Part shown: positions 17,406 through 27,479 of the stretch, piece after piece
How positions within the stretch are numbered: position 1 is the first letter of the stretch
Layout: every line of letters starts with the position of its first letter
From: Peribacillus sp. FSL P2-0133
GTDB taxonomy: Bacteria > Bacillota > Bacilli > Bacillales > DSM-1321
DNA length: 64,000 bases
NCBI RefSeq assembly: GCF_037975445.1
Contig: NZ_CP150254.1
Span: 167,501 to 231,500 of the forward strand
Direction: 5' to 3'
Translations under genes and position numbers: made by a program
The notes under the pieces: generated by a model
Seen by the model: the letters and a program-made list of their open reading frames with translations, nothing else
The model's database searches: none
Told to the model about the DNA's origin: nothing

Positions 17406-19151
17406 TTAGGCCAGTTCAAGTTTGTGCAACTGCTGTTCAGCAAATTCTCGATATAATGAATGCGTATGATACAGCTCTTTATGAGTACCGCTGCCTGTTA
17501 TTTTCCCTTTTTCAAGGAAGATGATTTGATCTGAACCGATAACGGTCGATAGGCGGTGGGCGATAACTATTGTTGTTCGGCCTTTCATTAAATCATTCAA
17601 TGCCTGTTGAACCACTTTTTCTGATTTGCTGTCTAGGCTGGAAGTAGCTTCATCAAGCATTAATATTTTGGGGTTTCTTAAAAATGCACGAGCGATCGCG
17701 ATTCTTTGTCTTTGACCCCCTGATAATTTCATGCCCCTTTCACCAACCTCTGTATCATATCCGTTCGGAAGATCAGAAATGAACTGATCTGCATACGCCA
17801 TTTTAGCCACTTGATTTAATTCCTCATCCGTTATATCCCGTTCGATGCCATAACAAATATTATCTCGAATTGTACCTGATACAATCGGGCTTTCTTGTGA
17901 AACATATCCAATCTGGCTTCTCCATGAAAGGAGTGTGAAATCATTTATGTTTTTCCCGCCTATGGATATGGACCCTTGCTGTGGTTTGTAGAAACGCTCG
18001 AATAACGAAAAAAGGGTCGTTTTTCCGCTGCCGCTTGGGCCGACAATTGCAGTGACCTTTCCGGCTTCAACGTTAAAGCTTATATCTTTAAGTACCTGTT
18101 CTCCATTATTATAACTATAGTTCAGGTTCTCCACGCTGATTGATTGACTTATATTTTGAACTGGCTGCATCGCATCTTCTTCCTCCACTGAATCCAGAAT
18201 GGAAATGATGCGCTCTGTTGCACCCGTTGCTTTTTGGAATTGTGTAAAGAAACTAGCTAATTGAGCCATTGGCATGATTATTTGGAAAAGATACATGATG
18301 AATGCAACTAGAGCTCCAGCTGTCAGGGCTCCTGAAGAAACGCGCATTCCACCATAACCTAAAATCAGCACGAGTAATGCCATCATCACAAAACTCATTA
18401 GCGGCGCAATCAACGCTTGGATTTTTGCCTCTTTTAATCCGAATTGAAATAATTTATGGATTCCTTTTTTTCCATTTTGATATTCCAAAGCTTCTGCATT
18501 CGAAGCTTTAACAAGGCGTATTTCCGTTAGCACCTGCTGAAGGACTGCGGTGAAGCTTGCTGTCTCGTCCTGCATCCCTTTTGAAATTTTATGCATTTTT
18601 TTCCCTAATGGCATTAATATCAAAACAGAGAGTGGAATTGCAGTGAACATCAATAATGTCATTTTCCAATCCAGTACGAATAATACGATCATGGAGCCTA
18701 CGATGGAAATGATTCCAGTAACGAAATTTGAGAGGTGTTCAGAGATTAATCCCTTCACTACAGTTGTATCATTTGTCATTCGGCTGACTGTTTCTCCTGA
18801 GGGATGTTCATCAAAATAACTCACGGGCAATACGAGTAATTTTTTCCATAGTTGATCGCGGATACCCGCCACTACAGATTGACCGATCCGATTTAATAAA
18901 TAGATGGAAAATCCACTGGCCAATGCTTGAACGATGATGGCAAGAACGAGAAGGGTGATCCGTTCAGTACTTAGTGAGCTGATCGAAAAATCATTAATTA
19001 GATTTTTTGTGAATAAAGGGACTAATAAACCTACACCCGTTGTACCAAGGCTTAATGCCAATGCAATCCCTATCATTAGTTTAGAAGGCTTCGTTTGTTG
19101 AATTAACCGAATGAACTGGCGCCATCCCTTTTGATTTTTTGCTTCTGACAT
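17406..19151 (-). CDS. bmrA: BmrA-type multidrug ABC exporter
   Basis: A 581-residue half-transporter with an N-terminal six-helix exporter domain (about 20-310) and a C-terminal nucleotide-binding domain (about 335-575). Walker A is GPSGSGKTT, the signature [12 protein letters not shown], Walker [13 protein letters not shown], and the H-loop IVIAHRLST. It would work as a homodimer in the plasma membrane, exporting hydrophobic drugs. The sequence follows B. subtilis BmrA (YvcC) closely over its whole length, for example [20 protein letters not shown] and [15 protein letters not shown]. It is the first gene of the operon with a two-component system. Confidence 0.88.
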   Translation of the reverse strand: MSEAKNQKGWRQFIRLIQQTKPSKLMIGIALALSLGTTGVGLLVPLFTKNLINDFSISSLSTERITLLVLAIIVQALASGFSIYLLNRIGQSVVAGIRDQLWKKLLVLPVSYFDEHPSGETVSRMTNDTTVVKGLISEHLSNFVTGIISIVGSMIVLFVLDWKMTLLMFTAIPLSVLILMPLGKKMHKISKGMQDETASFTAVLQQVLTEIRLVKASNAEALEYQNGKKGIHKLFQFGLKEAKIQALIAPLMSFVMMALLVLILGYGGMRVSSGALTAGALVAFIMYLFQIIMPMAQLASFFTQFQKATGATERIISILDSVEEEDAMQPVQNISQSISVENLNYSYNNGEQVLKDISFNVEAGKVTAIVGPSGSGKTTLFSLFERFYKPQQGSISIGGKNINDFTLLSWRSQIGYVSQESPIVSGTIRDNICYGIERDITDEELNQVAKMAYADQFISDLPNGYDTEVGERGMKLSGGQRQRIAIARAFLRNPKILMLDEATSSLDSKSEKVVQQALNDLMKGRTTIVIAHRLSTVIGSDQIIFLEKGKITGSGTHKELYHTHSLYREFAEQQLHKLELA

Positions 19152-19385
19152 ATGAAATACATCCTTTCTTGGTTTTCATTACAGAGAAGTATACAAAGAA
19201 GTTATGAATTGAATATGAACTAGTTCTTATTATTCCACGAAAATTAGTGGTGAACTTTTTCTGCACGATAAATTTGAAAAAATATGGCGGACATTTAAAA
19301 TAGTGTCGGCCTTTTTTAATGAAGGTGCAAGAAAATTAAACATTCCATGTAAGGACCTCAAGGCTAGATCTGATGGGAAAGGTAA

Positions 19386-19405
19386 AAAGATATATTGATA
19401 TCTTT
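19386..19405. repeat. AT-rich inverted repeat in the bmrA/ATP-grasp spacer
   Basis: AAAGATAT-ATTG-ATATCTTT, a perfect 8-bp palindrome with a T-rich right side. A second imperfect hairpin with a T-run lies at 19285-19317 (GGCGGACA/TGTCGGCC). The rest of 19152-19443 holds no gene. Confidence 0.4.
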
Positions 19406-19443
19406 ATTTTTAATGCATTTTTAATAATAATCCCTATATAAGC

Positions 19444-19470
19444 TAAATACTTACCGCTTTTGACCGATTA
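19444..19470 (+). promoter_or_regulatory. SigD-like promoter
   Basis: TAAA, then 15 nt, then ACCGATTA. This approaches the motility sigma factor pattern TAAA-N15-GCCGATAT and lies 42 nt before the ATP-grasp start. It fits a transcript that also carries a chemoreceptor. Confidence 0.45.
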
Positions 19471-19511
19471 AATATGGAGATACAAAAAACAGTATAAGTT
19501 AGGTGGAAAAA

Positions 19512-20681
19512 ATGATTATTTTGAATGAGTCCATTGTGTCGCCAATTCTTCTAAAGGTGTTGGAGGAACAGCAAATTCCAGTGCTGGAACAAGGGCAATG
19601 GGGAGTCGCATTAACATCAGAAAAGCTAAACATTCAAAAAGATACCGAATTTTTCAAGTCCATGGAAATGGACAAAAGAATTCTTACAAACTCTGAAAAT
19701 GGCATAACATTATTAGGTCATTTCCAACCGAATAGCAATGAATACATTTGGTCAAAGTTATTGAAGGATAAGAGTCAGGTGCGAAATTTGACGAAATCTT
19801 TATATCCCGATTTCTATTTCCAAGATATTGATTTATCCATAATAAGTGACCTGGATAAAAATCAAATACCGTTTCCGGCAGTTATCAAACCCAATATTGG
19901 CTATTCGAGTGTAGGGGTCCACAAAGTCAATAATGAGCAGGATTGGGATATAGCCGTGAACCAGCTTAAAGCGGATTTACTTCATTCGGATGGATTATAT
20001 GATTCAGAAGTGGTCGGTTCCCAGACCGTTTTAATAGAAGAGTGGATTCAGGGTGAAGAGTATGCCATTGATGGCTATTACAATCAAGATGGTGAACCGG
20101 TCATTTTGAATATCTTCAAACGATTATTCAAGGATGATTACGATACTTCCGATCGAATTTATTATACTTCGAAGTTGGCCATTAACGAAATCTATCATGA
20201 TGCACTAAAGTTCATGAAGAATATTCAAACGGTCCTTCCACTTAGGAATTACCCTGTACACTTTGAAATTCGCAAAAAGGAAAACCGGGTGATACCCATT
20301 GAAATCAATCCCCTGCGTTTTGCTGGGGCGGGTACAACGGATCTAGGTTACCATGCCTATGGAATGAATATGTATGAACACTATTTTTCAGGAACGAAAC
20401 CTGATTGGAATCGGATATTGGAAGAGATGGACGATCATATATATAGCTTTTTCTTTGCAGAGGTACCACTGGAAATAAATCCGGAAGATGTTTCATGTAT
20501 TGATCATGATGGACTTCGTCATGAATTCGAACATGTTTTGGAATATAGGCAGCTTCCTTTTCAAAATGACCGGAGCATGGCAATCATCTTTTATAGAAGT
20601 GAGGATTTGGATGAAAATCTCCAATTGCTCCATTTGGACTTAATACCATATTTGACTATAAAACACCTGGTTTTCATCTAA
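19512..20681 (+). CDS. ATP-grasp domain protein
   Basis: A 389-residue cytoplasmic protein with an ATP-grasp fold. The N-terminal lobe spans about 1-95. The ATP-binding part follows: [19 protein letters not shown], with the Lys and glycine-rich loop at about 120-140, then [17 protein letters not shown]. The metal site is [20 protein letters not shown] at about 250-270. Family members join a carboxylate to an amine or thiol through an acyl-phosphate; the substrate is not predictable here. AGGTGG ends 5 nt before the ATG at 19512; a GTG at 19503 overlaps that site and is rejected. A chemoreceptor gene starts 13 nt after the stop, so both are probably one transcript. Confidence 0.75.
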   Translation: MIILNESIVSPILLKVLEEQQIPVLEQGQWGVALTSEKLNIQKDTEFFKSMEMDKRILTNSENGITLLGHFQPNSNEYIWSKLLKDKSQVRNLTKSLYPDFYFQDIDLSIISDLDKNQIPFPAVIKPNIGYSSVGVHKVNNEQDWDIAVNQLKADLLHSDGLYDSEVVGSQTVLIEEWIQGEEYAIDGYYNQDGEPVILNIFKRLFKDDYDTSDRIYYTSKLAINEIYHDALKFMKNIQTVLPLRNYPVHFEIRKKENRVIPIEINPLRFAGAGTTDLGYHAYGMNMYEHYFSGTKPDWNRILEEMDDHIYSFFFAEVPLEINPEDVSCIDHDGLRHEFEHVLEYRQLPFQNDRSMAIIFYRSEDLDENLQLLHLDLIPYLTIKHLVFI

Positions 20682-20694
20682 GGGGGGCATGGAA

Positions 20695-22389
20695 ATGAGA
20701 TTTTCAAAGCTTAATCCTAAAAAATCTTTGCTGGCAAAACTATTCTTGTTTTATATTATTCCTATCGTACTTTTCGCAGGGGCCATGGGTCTTTGCTTTT
20801 CCTATATTACTAATAAAATGATCAATGAGAATGTCCTTCCGCAATTCGATGATCGCCTTTCTGAAAATGCCCACAGTTTAGCAGCGAGCCTCAATCCCAC
20901 TTTGATAAACAAAGCTTCCGAACGGGGCGAAGAGATTAGGCGGAAACTAGATGCCTTTGTTGAAGATAAAAAGGGAATTGAATATGTTTATGTGTTGAAG
21001 CGGGAGAATGATGCCGACATGATTGTAGCCTTGAACGGCAGCGAGGACTACATGGTGGAATCCCCTTTCACGCCGGAACAGGCAAAATCGATAAATGGAA
21101 ACGAAGACGTATTAAGTGAAATATATAAAGATAAGTGGGGTACACACAAGTCGTACTTTACGCCAATCAAAGGGACGGGCGCGATTGCCGGAATCGATAT
21201 GGATGCAAAATTCATTGATGAATTAAAAAGCACAATGATATTCTATAATATCTTATTTCTTGCAAGTGCCGTTATATTAGGTGTGCTATGCGCCGTTGTC
21301 ATCGGGAAAAAGATTTCGGGACCCGTCAATGAACTTGTTGGTTACACGAATGAAATGGCAAAAGGGGACTTAAGTAAATCGATTCACGTTGGTAGACAGG
21401 ATGAGATTGGCGATCTTTCAAATGGATTCGAAGATATGAGGTTAAGTTTGGCCCGTATTATCCAGAATGTCCGTGAACACGCCCAAACGATGAATCAAAC
21501 GACAGTGTCCATTCAGCAATCCTTTGAGGAGATGGTGGAATCCTATGGCCAGATAGTGACGGGGACAACGGAAGAAGCAAAAGCTTCAGAAGAACGTGCC
21601 CATCATATTGACCGAATTTCCAATATGATCAGTGACTTAACGGACACAATCCGTTTAATGAACGAACAAACGAATGAAATGAATGAATTTACCTTGCATA
21701 CCAATACACTTGCTGAACAAGGAAGTAAACAAGTGCAAGATGTAACGAGCCAGATGGATAAAATCATGGAAAATGGCCAAGCGAATAAAGCCAATTTGGT
21801 GAGCCTGGAAGAGGATGTAGTGAAGATAAATGAAGTGATTGGCTTAATAAGGGTGATTGCTTCTCAAACGAACCTGCTATCCCTGAATGCTTCCATTGAA
21901 GCGGCACGGGCGGGTGATGCCGGCAGAGGTTTTGCCGTAGTGGCTCAAGAGGTGCAAAAATTGGCTGTGCAAACAGATGAATCCATCGATATCATTTCAG
22001 AATCCATTATGCGGATTAATGAACAAACAGCCAAAGTCATCCAAAATAATGATGAGAGTTTTCAGGATATATTAAATGGTGTTTCCTTAGTGGAAAACAA
22101 TGGCGAGATTTTCAATAAGATATTTGAATCCTTAGAGAAATTACTGAAAGGCACGGAACGATTAGCCGCACATTCGAAAAAAATCAATGAGTCTTCGGAT
22201 GAAAGCCTGGCATCCATTCAGGAAATTGCGGCGATTTCAGAAGAAGGAGTCGCAACAACGGAGCAAATCTCGGCAGCTGCAATTCAACAAAGCACCATAA
22301 TGACTGGATTGAAGGAACAAAATGAAGATTTAGCAAAAGAATCGGCCATTTTAGAAGAAATGGTAGAAAAGTTCATTACCGAAAAATAA
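20695..22389 (+). CDS. methyl-accepting chemotaxis protein
   Basis: A 564-residue transmembrane chemoreceptor. The first helix lies at about 17-38 and the second at about 180-203. They frame an outer ligand domain of about 140 residues, probably a single Cache-like fold. A HAMP domain follows (about 205-258), then a long coiled-coil signalling domain with the conserved hairpin tip [20 protein letters not shown] and [22 protein letters not shown] ends 7 nt before the ATG at 20695; the ATG at 20689 is too close to it. The ligand is unknown. Tight linkage to an ATP-grasp enzyme gene is unusual. Confidence 0.93.
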   Translation: MRFSKLNPKKSLLAKLFLFYIIPIVLFAGAMGLCFSYITNKMINENVLPQFDDRLSENAHSLAASLNPTLINKASERGEEIRRKLDAFVEDKKGIEYVYVLKRENDADMIVALNGSEDYMVESPFTPEQAKSINGNEDVLSEIYKDKWGTHKSYFTPIKGTGAIAGIDMDAKFIDELKSTMIFYNILFLASAVILGVLCAVVIGKKISGPVNELVGYTNEMAKGDLSKSIHVGRQDEIGDLSNGFEDMRLSLARIIQNVREHAQTMNQTTVSIQQSFEEMVESYGQIVTGTTEEAKASEERAHHIDRISNMISDLTDTIRLMNEQTNEMNEFTLHTNTLAEQGSKQVQDVTSQMDKIMENGQANKANLVSLEEDVVKINEVIGLIRVIASQTNLLSLNASIEAARAGDAGRGFAVVAQEVQKLAVQTDESIDIISESIMRINEQTAKVIQNNDESFQDILNGVSLVENNGEIFNKIFESLEKLLKGTERLAAHSKKINESSDESLASIQEIAAISEEGVATTEQISAAAIQQSTIMTGLKEQNEDLAKESAILEEMVEKFITEK

Positions 22390-22410
22390 ATATTCGATTT
22401 GAACATTTAC

Positions 22411-22444
22411 AAAAACCTCTTGTTATACGAGAGGTTTTTGTTTT
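22411..22444 (+). terminator. terminator after the chemoreceptor gene
   Basis: Ten-bp stem AAAAACCTCT/AGAGGTTTTT followed by GTTTT; symmetrical, so it could act on both strands. Confidence 0.85.
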
Positions 22445-22568
22445 GATGAATGCATGTGGGAGGTCATGAAGCCATCATCTGTATAGATAGAGCCAATTGG
22501 TTACTGCTTGATTTTAAATGAATTTAGAGAGTATTAAAAATTGCTGGAAAAAAGTTTCCCCAAACTAT

Positions 22569-22597
22569 TTGCAATCGCTACCATTTAATGTTATGCT
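22569..22597 (+). promoter_or_regulatory. SigA promoter of cspC
   Basis: TTGCAA and TATGCT separated by 17 nt. The predicted transcript has a leader of about 114 nt, the long 5' UTR typical of cold-shock mRNAs. Confidence 0.7.
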
Positions 22598-22717
22598 TAG
22601 TCTTAATTATTTTTGTTCGGTACTAAGGATACTAAAAGTACTACTTTTCGTTTTCGATGATGACTTAGAGCAAGGATAGTAATACATTGTGCTTAGATGC
22701 ACTAGGAGGCAACAACA

Positions 22718-22918
22718 ATGGAACAAGGTAAAGTAAAATGGTTTAACGCAGAAAAAGGTTTTGGATTCATCGAACGCGAAAACGGAGACGACGTATTCGT
22801 ACATTTCTCAGCTATCCAAAGCGAAGGTTTCAAATCTTTAGACGAAGGTCAAGAAGTTACTTTTGAAGTAGAACAAGGTCAACGCGGACCTCAAGCTTCT
22901 AACGTTCAAAAAGCATAA
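22718..22918 (+). CDS. cspC: cold-shock protein CspC-like
   Basis: A 66-residue single-domain RNA chaperone. RNP1 (KGFGFIE) and RNP2 (VFVHFSAI) are intact. It follows B. subtilis CspC more than CspB or CspD (start [20 protein letters not shown], then [10 protein letters not shown] and SLDEGQ). AGGAGG lies 9 nt before the ATG. The long leader probably controls translation at low temperature. Confidence 0.93.
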   Translation: MEQGKVKWFNAEKGFGFIERENGDDVFVHFSAIQSEGFKSLDEGQEVTFEVEQGQRGPQASNVQKA

Positions 22919-22928
22919 TTTCAATAAC

Positions 22929-22969
22929 AAAAAAAGACGGATCCTTGTTATAGGGTCTGTCTTTTTTTT
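22929..22969 (+). terminator. terminator after cspC
   Basis: Stem AAAAAGACGGATCC/GGGTCTGTCTTTTT (one mismatch, one wobble) with a long T-run. Confidence 0.85.
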
Positions 22970-22984
22970 GTTTTGTGAAAATAC

Positions 22985-23054
22985 ATAGCAAAAAACCCTG
23001 CTCAACGATAAGCAGGGTAAATGGTACAAGTAAAGTAAAACGCTTAAAAAGGTT
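22985..23054 (-). ncRNA. candidate small RNA, minus strand
   Basis: An extended -10 element TGATATACT (minus strand; core TATACT at 23061-23066) is followed about 40 nt later by a stem CCCTGCT/AGCAGGG and six U. This would give an RNA of roughly 65-70 nt with no open frame. The -35 is poor. Confidence 0.35.
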
Positions 23055-23148
23055 TGACTAAGTATATCATAGTTTTTCTAAAAAATACTAAATTAAATAT
23101 ATTATACTTATCAAGGAATCGATAGGAAATTACTGAAATCATTGGATT

Positions 23149-23187
23149 GAAGGGACGTGAAGGAATTTATGTCCCTTCTTTTTTTTT
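23149..23187 (+). terminator. orphan terminator
   Basis: Perfect 8-bp stem GAAGGGAC/GTCCCTTC with nine T. No gene precedes it after the cspC terminator, so it may end a short RNA starting near the TATACT at about 23103-23108. The spacer 23188-23364 holds no gene. Confidence 0.55.
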
Positions 23188-23364
23188 CGCCTGAAGTATA
23201 GAAGTTTCGGTTCAGGAGATTCATGGAGTCCCTGAAAAGAGGACGGCCTGCCCTTTTGTGTTCAGTAAAATTCCAGGGGAACGACTGCGAAGTGAAACAA
23301 AAAACGATGGCCCACATATAAAGACATATAGCACTTTCAAAGGAAGGAGAAAAGATTCTTGTAC

Positions 23365-23430
23365 ATTCAAATATAGATTTGAATATTCAGGTAATTGTGT
23401 TATATTATAATCAAACGCAGATTTGAATGA
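23365..23430 (+). promoter_or_regulatory. cadC promoter and CadC/ArsR-type operators
   Basis: A near-perfect inverted repeat ATTCAAATATAGATTTGAAT (23365-23384) matches the 12-2-12 operator pattern of SmtB/CadC repressors. It overlaps a -35 (TTGAAT, 23380-23385) placed 16 nt before TATATT. A second, partial site TCAAACGCAGATTTGAAT lies at 23411-23428. This fits metal-relieved autorepression of cadC-cadA. Confidence 0.75.
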
Positions 23431-23443
23431 GAGGTGTGAGAAG

Positions 23444-23815
23444 ATGACGGAACTGAAAGATATATGTGATGTCCACCTGCATGATGAAGTGAAGGTTAAT
23501 CGCATTCAAGAGGAAATGAGCCAGGTGAATTTATCCAGCATGTCGAAGCTGTTTAAGGTTATAGGCGATGAGAATAGGGCGAAGATAGCTTATGCGCTCT
23601 GTAAGGACGAGGAATTGTGTGTGTGCGATCTGGCCAATATCATTGGTGCTTCGATGGCGACAACGTCACATCATCTTCGTACCCTTTATAAACACGCAAT
23701 CGTAAAATACCGAAAAGAAGGCAAGTTGGCTTTTTATTCGTTGGATGATCACCATATAAAGCAATTAATTCTCATTGCTTTAGAACATCAGCAGGAGGTA
23801 AGGGTCGATGGCTGA
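23444..23815 (+). CDS. cadC: metal-sensing ArsR-family repressor CadC
   Basis: A 123-residue winged-helix repressor that leaves its operator when Cd(II), Pb(II) or Zn(II) binds. Metal-site residues are present: Cys7 (DICDVHLH) near the N-terminus and the ELCVCDLA motif in the alpha3 helix (Cys at about 58 and 60). The recognition helix is in [20 protein letters not shown] and the C-terminal zinc site in [15 protein letters not shown]. It follows staphylococcal CadC along its whole length. The ATG at 23444 with AGAGGTG upstream is preferred to a TTG at 23423. It overlaps cadA by 8 nt. Confidence 0.93.
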   Translation: MTELKDICDVHLHDEVKVNRIQEEMSQVNLSSMSKLFKVIGDENRAKIAYALCKDEELCVCDLANIIGASMATTSHHLRTLYKHAIVKYRKEGKLAFYSLDDHHIKQLILIALEHQQEVRVDG

Positions 23816-25931
23816 GTCCCCATTAAAAACATATCGTATCCAAGGTCTATCATGCACTAATTGTGCAGCTAAATTTGAGAACAAAGTCCGTGAACTAGAG
23901 GGCGTGGAGGATGCCAAAATCAACTTTGGTGCCTCGAAGATTTCTGTACAGGGCAGTGCGACTATAGAAGAAATTGAAAAGGCGGGTGCGTTTGATAACC
24001 TGAGAATCCGTGGTGAACAGGAACAGGTGAAGCAAAAGGAACCATTTTGGAAGCAAAAAGAAAATATAAAAGTGGTGTTCTCGGTTATCCTTTTGCTGAT
24101 CAGCTGGATATTGGATAATCGATATGCTGATGGAGGCATCATGCCGGTGATCGGTTATGCGGCTGCAATCATAATTGGGGGATATTCATTATTTGTCAAT
24201 GGATTGAAGAATCTTGTCAGACTTCGCTTTGATATGCACACCCTTATGACGGTTGCAATCATCGGGGCGGCCGTGCTTGGTGAATGGGGCGAAGGGGCGA
24301 CTGTCGTCATCCTATTTGCGATAAGTGAAGCACTGGAAAAATATTCGATGGATAAAGCTCGTAATTCTATAGAATCATTAATGAACATCGCACCTAAAGA
24401 AGCCTTGATCCGTAGGGGGCATCACGAAATGATGGTTGCTGTTGATGAGATTGAAGTGGGCGACATCATGATCGTTAAACCGGGTCAAAAGCTTGCCATG
24501 GATGGCAGGATCATGAAAGGGGCCTCGACACTTAATCAAGCAGCCATTACTGGGGAATCCGAGCCGGTTTTTAAAACGGTTGATGGTGAAGTGTTTGCCG
24601 GAACCTTAAATGGTGAAGGGTTGCTCGAAGTGGAGGTCACGAAGCGAGTCGAGGATACGACGATTGCAAAAATCATCCACCTAGTTGAAGAAGCACAGGC
24701 CGAAAAGGCCCCTTCCCAAGCTTTCGTGGATAAATTCGCAAAATTCTATACGCCGGCCATTATGCTCATTGCCTTGGCCATTGCCGTATTGCCCCCGATT
24801 GTGATGAACGGGGATTGGAGTGAATGGATTTACCGGGGGTTGGCTGTACTTGTTGTCGGTTGTCCTTGTGCTTTGGTCATTTCTACGCCCATCGCCATTG
24901 TGACAGCTATCGGAAATGCTGCGAAACATGGTGTGCTGATTAAAGGCGGGGTCCATTTGGAGGAAGCGGGAGCCTTAAAGGCGATTGCGTTTGACAAAAC
25001 GGGTACTTTAACAAAGGGCGTACCTGAAGTGACTGATTTCACTGTGTTATCTGCTGAGTTGAATGAACAGGATGTGCTGGCTATCGCTGCTGCTTTAGAA
25101 AGCAGGTCACAGCACCCCCTTGCCACAGCCATTCTTCAAAAGGCGGAAAACCACGATGTGGACTATCATTCTTTATTGGTAGAGGATTTTACTGCGATCA
25201 CAGGTAAAGGTATAAAAGGGAAAATCAATCAAGGAATCTATTACATTGGTAAACCCCACCTTTTTGAAGAAGAGGCAGGTTTAGTTTTCTCTGATGATGT
25301 GCTTAAATTAATCAGCGGCTTTCAAAATGCGGGAAAAACGGTGATGGTGCTTGGCGATCAAGTGAAGATCCTGGCGCTCATCGCGGTGTCTGATGAAATA
25401 AGGGAAAGCAGTAAAGAAGCAATTCGGAAACTGCATGCATTAGGCATTGAAAAAACGATCATGCTGACTGGGGATAATATCGGAACAGCTAAAGCTATTG
25501 GAGCGGCAGCTGGCGTTCATGAGATCGAGGCGGAGCTATTGCCACAAGATAAATTGACCATCATTAAACGATGGAAACAAAAATATGATCGAGTGGCCAT
25601 GGTAGGCGATGGTGTCAATGATGCTCCGGCCTTGGCAGCTTCCACGGTAGGAATAGCAATGGGCGGGGCGGGTACAGATACGGCCCTTGAAACAGCCGAT
25701 ATTGCCTTAATGGGTGATGACTTATCGAAGCTGCCTTATACAATCCGCTTAAGCCGCAAAACATTAAAAATCATTAAGCAGAACATCACGTTTTCATTGG
25801 TGATTAAAATCCTGGCCTTATTATTGATAGCGCCGGGCTGGTTAACACTTTGGATGGCGATTTTTGCCGACATGGGTGCGACGTTATTAGTTACATTGAA
25901 TAGTCTTAGGTTATTGAGAGTAAAGGAATAG
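23808..25931 (+). CDS. cadA: cadmium/zinc-transporting P-type ATPase
   Basis: A 707-residue P1B-type ATPase that exports Cd(II), Zn(II) or Pb(II). An N-terminal heavy-metal domain has the metal pair [11 protein letters not shown] (about 13-18). Transmembrane helices cover about 75-185, 305-365 and 650-700. The ion-pathway motif is CPC ([10 protein letters not shown]), the actuator loop is TGESEP, phosphorylation occurs at the Asp of DKTGTLTKG, and the hinge is [19 protein letters not shown] lies 12 nt before the ATG. It is co-transcribed with cadC and controlled by the operators at 23365-23430. Confidence 0.95.
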   Translation: MAESPLKTYRIQGLSCTNCAAKFENKVRELEGVEDAKINFGASKISVQGSATIEEIEKAGAFDNLRIRGEQEQVKQKEPFWKQKENIKVVFSVILLLISWILDNRYADGGIMPVIGYAAAIIIGGYSLFVNGLKNLVRLRFDMHTLMTVAIIGAAVLGEWGEGATVVILFAISEALEKYSMDKARNSIESLMNIAPKEALIRRGHHEMMVAVDEIEVGDIMIVKPGQKLAMDGRIMKGASTLNQAAITGESEPVFKTVDGEVFAGTLNGEGLLEVEVTKRVEDTTIAKIIHLVEEAQAEKAPSQAFVDKFAKFYTPAIMLIALAIAVLPPIVMNGDWSEWIYRGLAVLVVGCPCALVISTPIAIVTAIGNAAKHGVLIKGGVHLEEAGALKAIAFDKTGTLTKGVPEVTDFTVLSAELNEQDVLAIAAALESRSQHPLATAILQKAENHDVDYHSLLVEDFTAITGKGIKGKINQGIYYIGKPHLFEEEAGLVFSDDVLKLISGFQNAGKTVMVLGDQVKILALIAVSDEIRESSKEAIRKLHALGIEKTIMLTGDNIGTAKAIGAAAGVHEIEAELLPQDKLTIIKRWKQKYDRVAMVGDGVNDAPALAASTVGIAMGGAGTDTALETADIALMGDDLSKLPYTIRLSRKTLKIIKQNITFSLVIKILALLLIAPGWLTLWMAIFADMGATLLVTLNSLRLLRVKE

Positions 25932-25939
25932 AATAATAT

Positions 25940-25980
25940 GAGCTCCCTGGTGTATCTTAAGGTGCACGAGGGAGCTTTTA
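25940..25980 (+). terminator. terminator after cadA
   Basis: Stem AGCTCCCT/AGGGAGCT with a 20-nt loop containing partial further pairing, then TTTTATTTATT. Confidence 0.65.
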
Positions 25981-25997
25981 TTTATTAGCTTTCCAAT

Positions 25998-26013
25998 TGT
26001 TTCATGTGAAACT
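25998..26013 (+). promoter_or_regulatory. parS-like site
   Basis: TGTTTCATGTGAAACT matches 14 of 16 positions of the Bacillus Spo0J (ParB) site TGTTTCACGTGAAACA. One deviation is in the central CG-containing core, so binding may be weakened. Confidence 0.4.
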
Positions 26014-26206
26014 TTGAAAAAATTAATCGGTCCTGTTATTTTTTTGTTGAATTTTCTTTTATAGTAAAGGGAAGTCCTATAAACTTGGGCAGCGAACGTT
26101 ATGCAAGTAATGTCTGGTATGCTACAATGTGGCTGGCTTTTAGGCAGTATGATGGGTTTGATTAAGCATAATATAGGGAGTAAGGTATGTACGGAAGGGA
26201 TTTGAA

Positions 26207-27472
26207 ATGATGGAATTACAGCAGAGGGCAATCTTGGTTGGAGTTAATCTCAACGGTCAAAAGGATTTTGAGTATTCAATGGAGGAATTGGCCAATTTAA
26301 CGGAAGCATGTGAGGTAGAGGTTGCAGGGACCATCACACAAAATTTGCAACGGGTGAACTCGTCACATTTTATCGGAACCGGGAAGATCGAGGAAGTAAA
26401 AAATCTCGTTGAGCATAAAGAAGCTAACGTCGTCATTTTTAATGATCAGCTCTCCCCTTCGCAACTTCGTAATCTGGAGAGGGACATGGATTGCAAGGTG
26501 ATCGACCGGACAATCTTGATTCTGGACATCTTCGCGCATCGGGCGAAAACGAAGGAGGCACAGCTTCAGGTAGAAGTGGCAAAGCTTCAGTATATGCTCC
26601 CGCGTCTCGTTGGTTTGAGGGAGTCATTAGGGCGTCAGAGTGGCGGGGTCGGTACAAACAAAGGTGCAGGTGAAAAGCAGTTAGAGCTTGACCGCAGGAG
26701 AATCGAGGAAAATATAAGTGTTTTGAATAAAGAACTGGAAGCCCTTGTTGCACACCGGCAAACGCAGAGGAAACAGCGGAAAAAGAATGCCATCCCTGTC
26801 GTATCCTTAGTCGGTTATACCAATGCAGGTAAATCTTCGATCATGAATGCCCTGATTGAGATGTTCCATCCAACAGCCGAGAAGCAGGTGTTTGAGAAGG
26901 ATATGCTGTTCGCTACGCTTGAGACATCCGTCCGAAACATCCCGCTTCCGGATAAAAAGGAATTTTTATTGACGGATACGGTGGGGTTTGTGTCCAAATT
27001 ACCCCATCATCTCGTGAAAGCATTCCGATCCACATTGGAAGAAGTGGTAGAAGCGGATCTGTTGATCCATGTTGTCGATTTTTCCAATCCTAATCATGAG
27101 CAGCAAATAGAGATAACGGATAATACTTTAGACGAGATAGGCATTAAAGGGATTCCAACGATTTTTGCCTATAATAAAGCGGACCTTACCGATTTGGATA
27201 TCCCTCAGGTGAATCGTGGCTCTGTGTATATGTCAGCAAAAAACAAAGTTGGCATTGAGGAATTGATAGATCAAATTCGCAAGCATATTTTTGTAGACTA
27301 TACTCACTGTGAAATGCTGATTCCATTTGATCAAGGACAGCTGGTTTCATATTTCAATGAAAATGGTCACATAACCGTAACAGAATATGAGGCAACCGGA
27401 TATCGAATAAAGCTTGAGTGCAAGAAAACGGATTATGAGAAATATAAACGATACGTTATTCATCCGGAATGA
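26207..27472 (+). CDS. hflX: ribosome-associated GTPase HflX
   Basis: A 421-residue GTPase that binds the 50S subunit and splits stalled ribosomes. The N-terminal HflX domain (about 1-165) includes FIGTGKIEEVK, a basic coiled coil and GVGTNKGAGEKQLELDRR. The G domain (about 200-360) has G1 GYTNAGKSS, G3 DTVGF, G4 NKAD and G5 SAKN. Length matches B. subtilis YnbA. Two adjacent ATG codons (26207, 26210) follow GGAAGGGA; either may be used. The gene is flanked upstream by a parS-like site and downstream by DnaA-box-like sequences. Confidence 0.94.
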   Translation: MMELQQRAILVGVNLNGQKDFEYSMEELANLTEACEVEVAGTITQNLQRVNSSHFIGTGKIEEVKNLVEHKEANVVIFNDQLSPSQLRNLERDMDCKVIDRTILILDIFAHRAKTKEAQLQVEVAKLQYMLPRLVGLRESLGRQSGGVGTNKGAGEKQLELDRRRIEENISVLNKELEALVAHRQTQRKQRKKNAIPVVSLVGYTNAGKSSIMNALIEMFHPTAEKQVFEKDMLFATLETSVRNIPLPDKKEFLLTDTVGFVSKLPHHLVKAFRSTLEEVVEADLLIHVVDFSNPNHEQQIEITDNTLDEIGIKGIPTIFAYNKADLTDLDIPQVNRGSVYMSAKNKVGIEELIDQIRKHIFVDYTHCEMLIPFDQGQLVSYFNENGHITVTEYEATGYRIKLECKKTDYEKYKRYVIHPE

Positions 27473-27479
27473 ACCTGCC

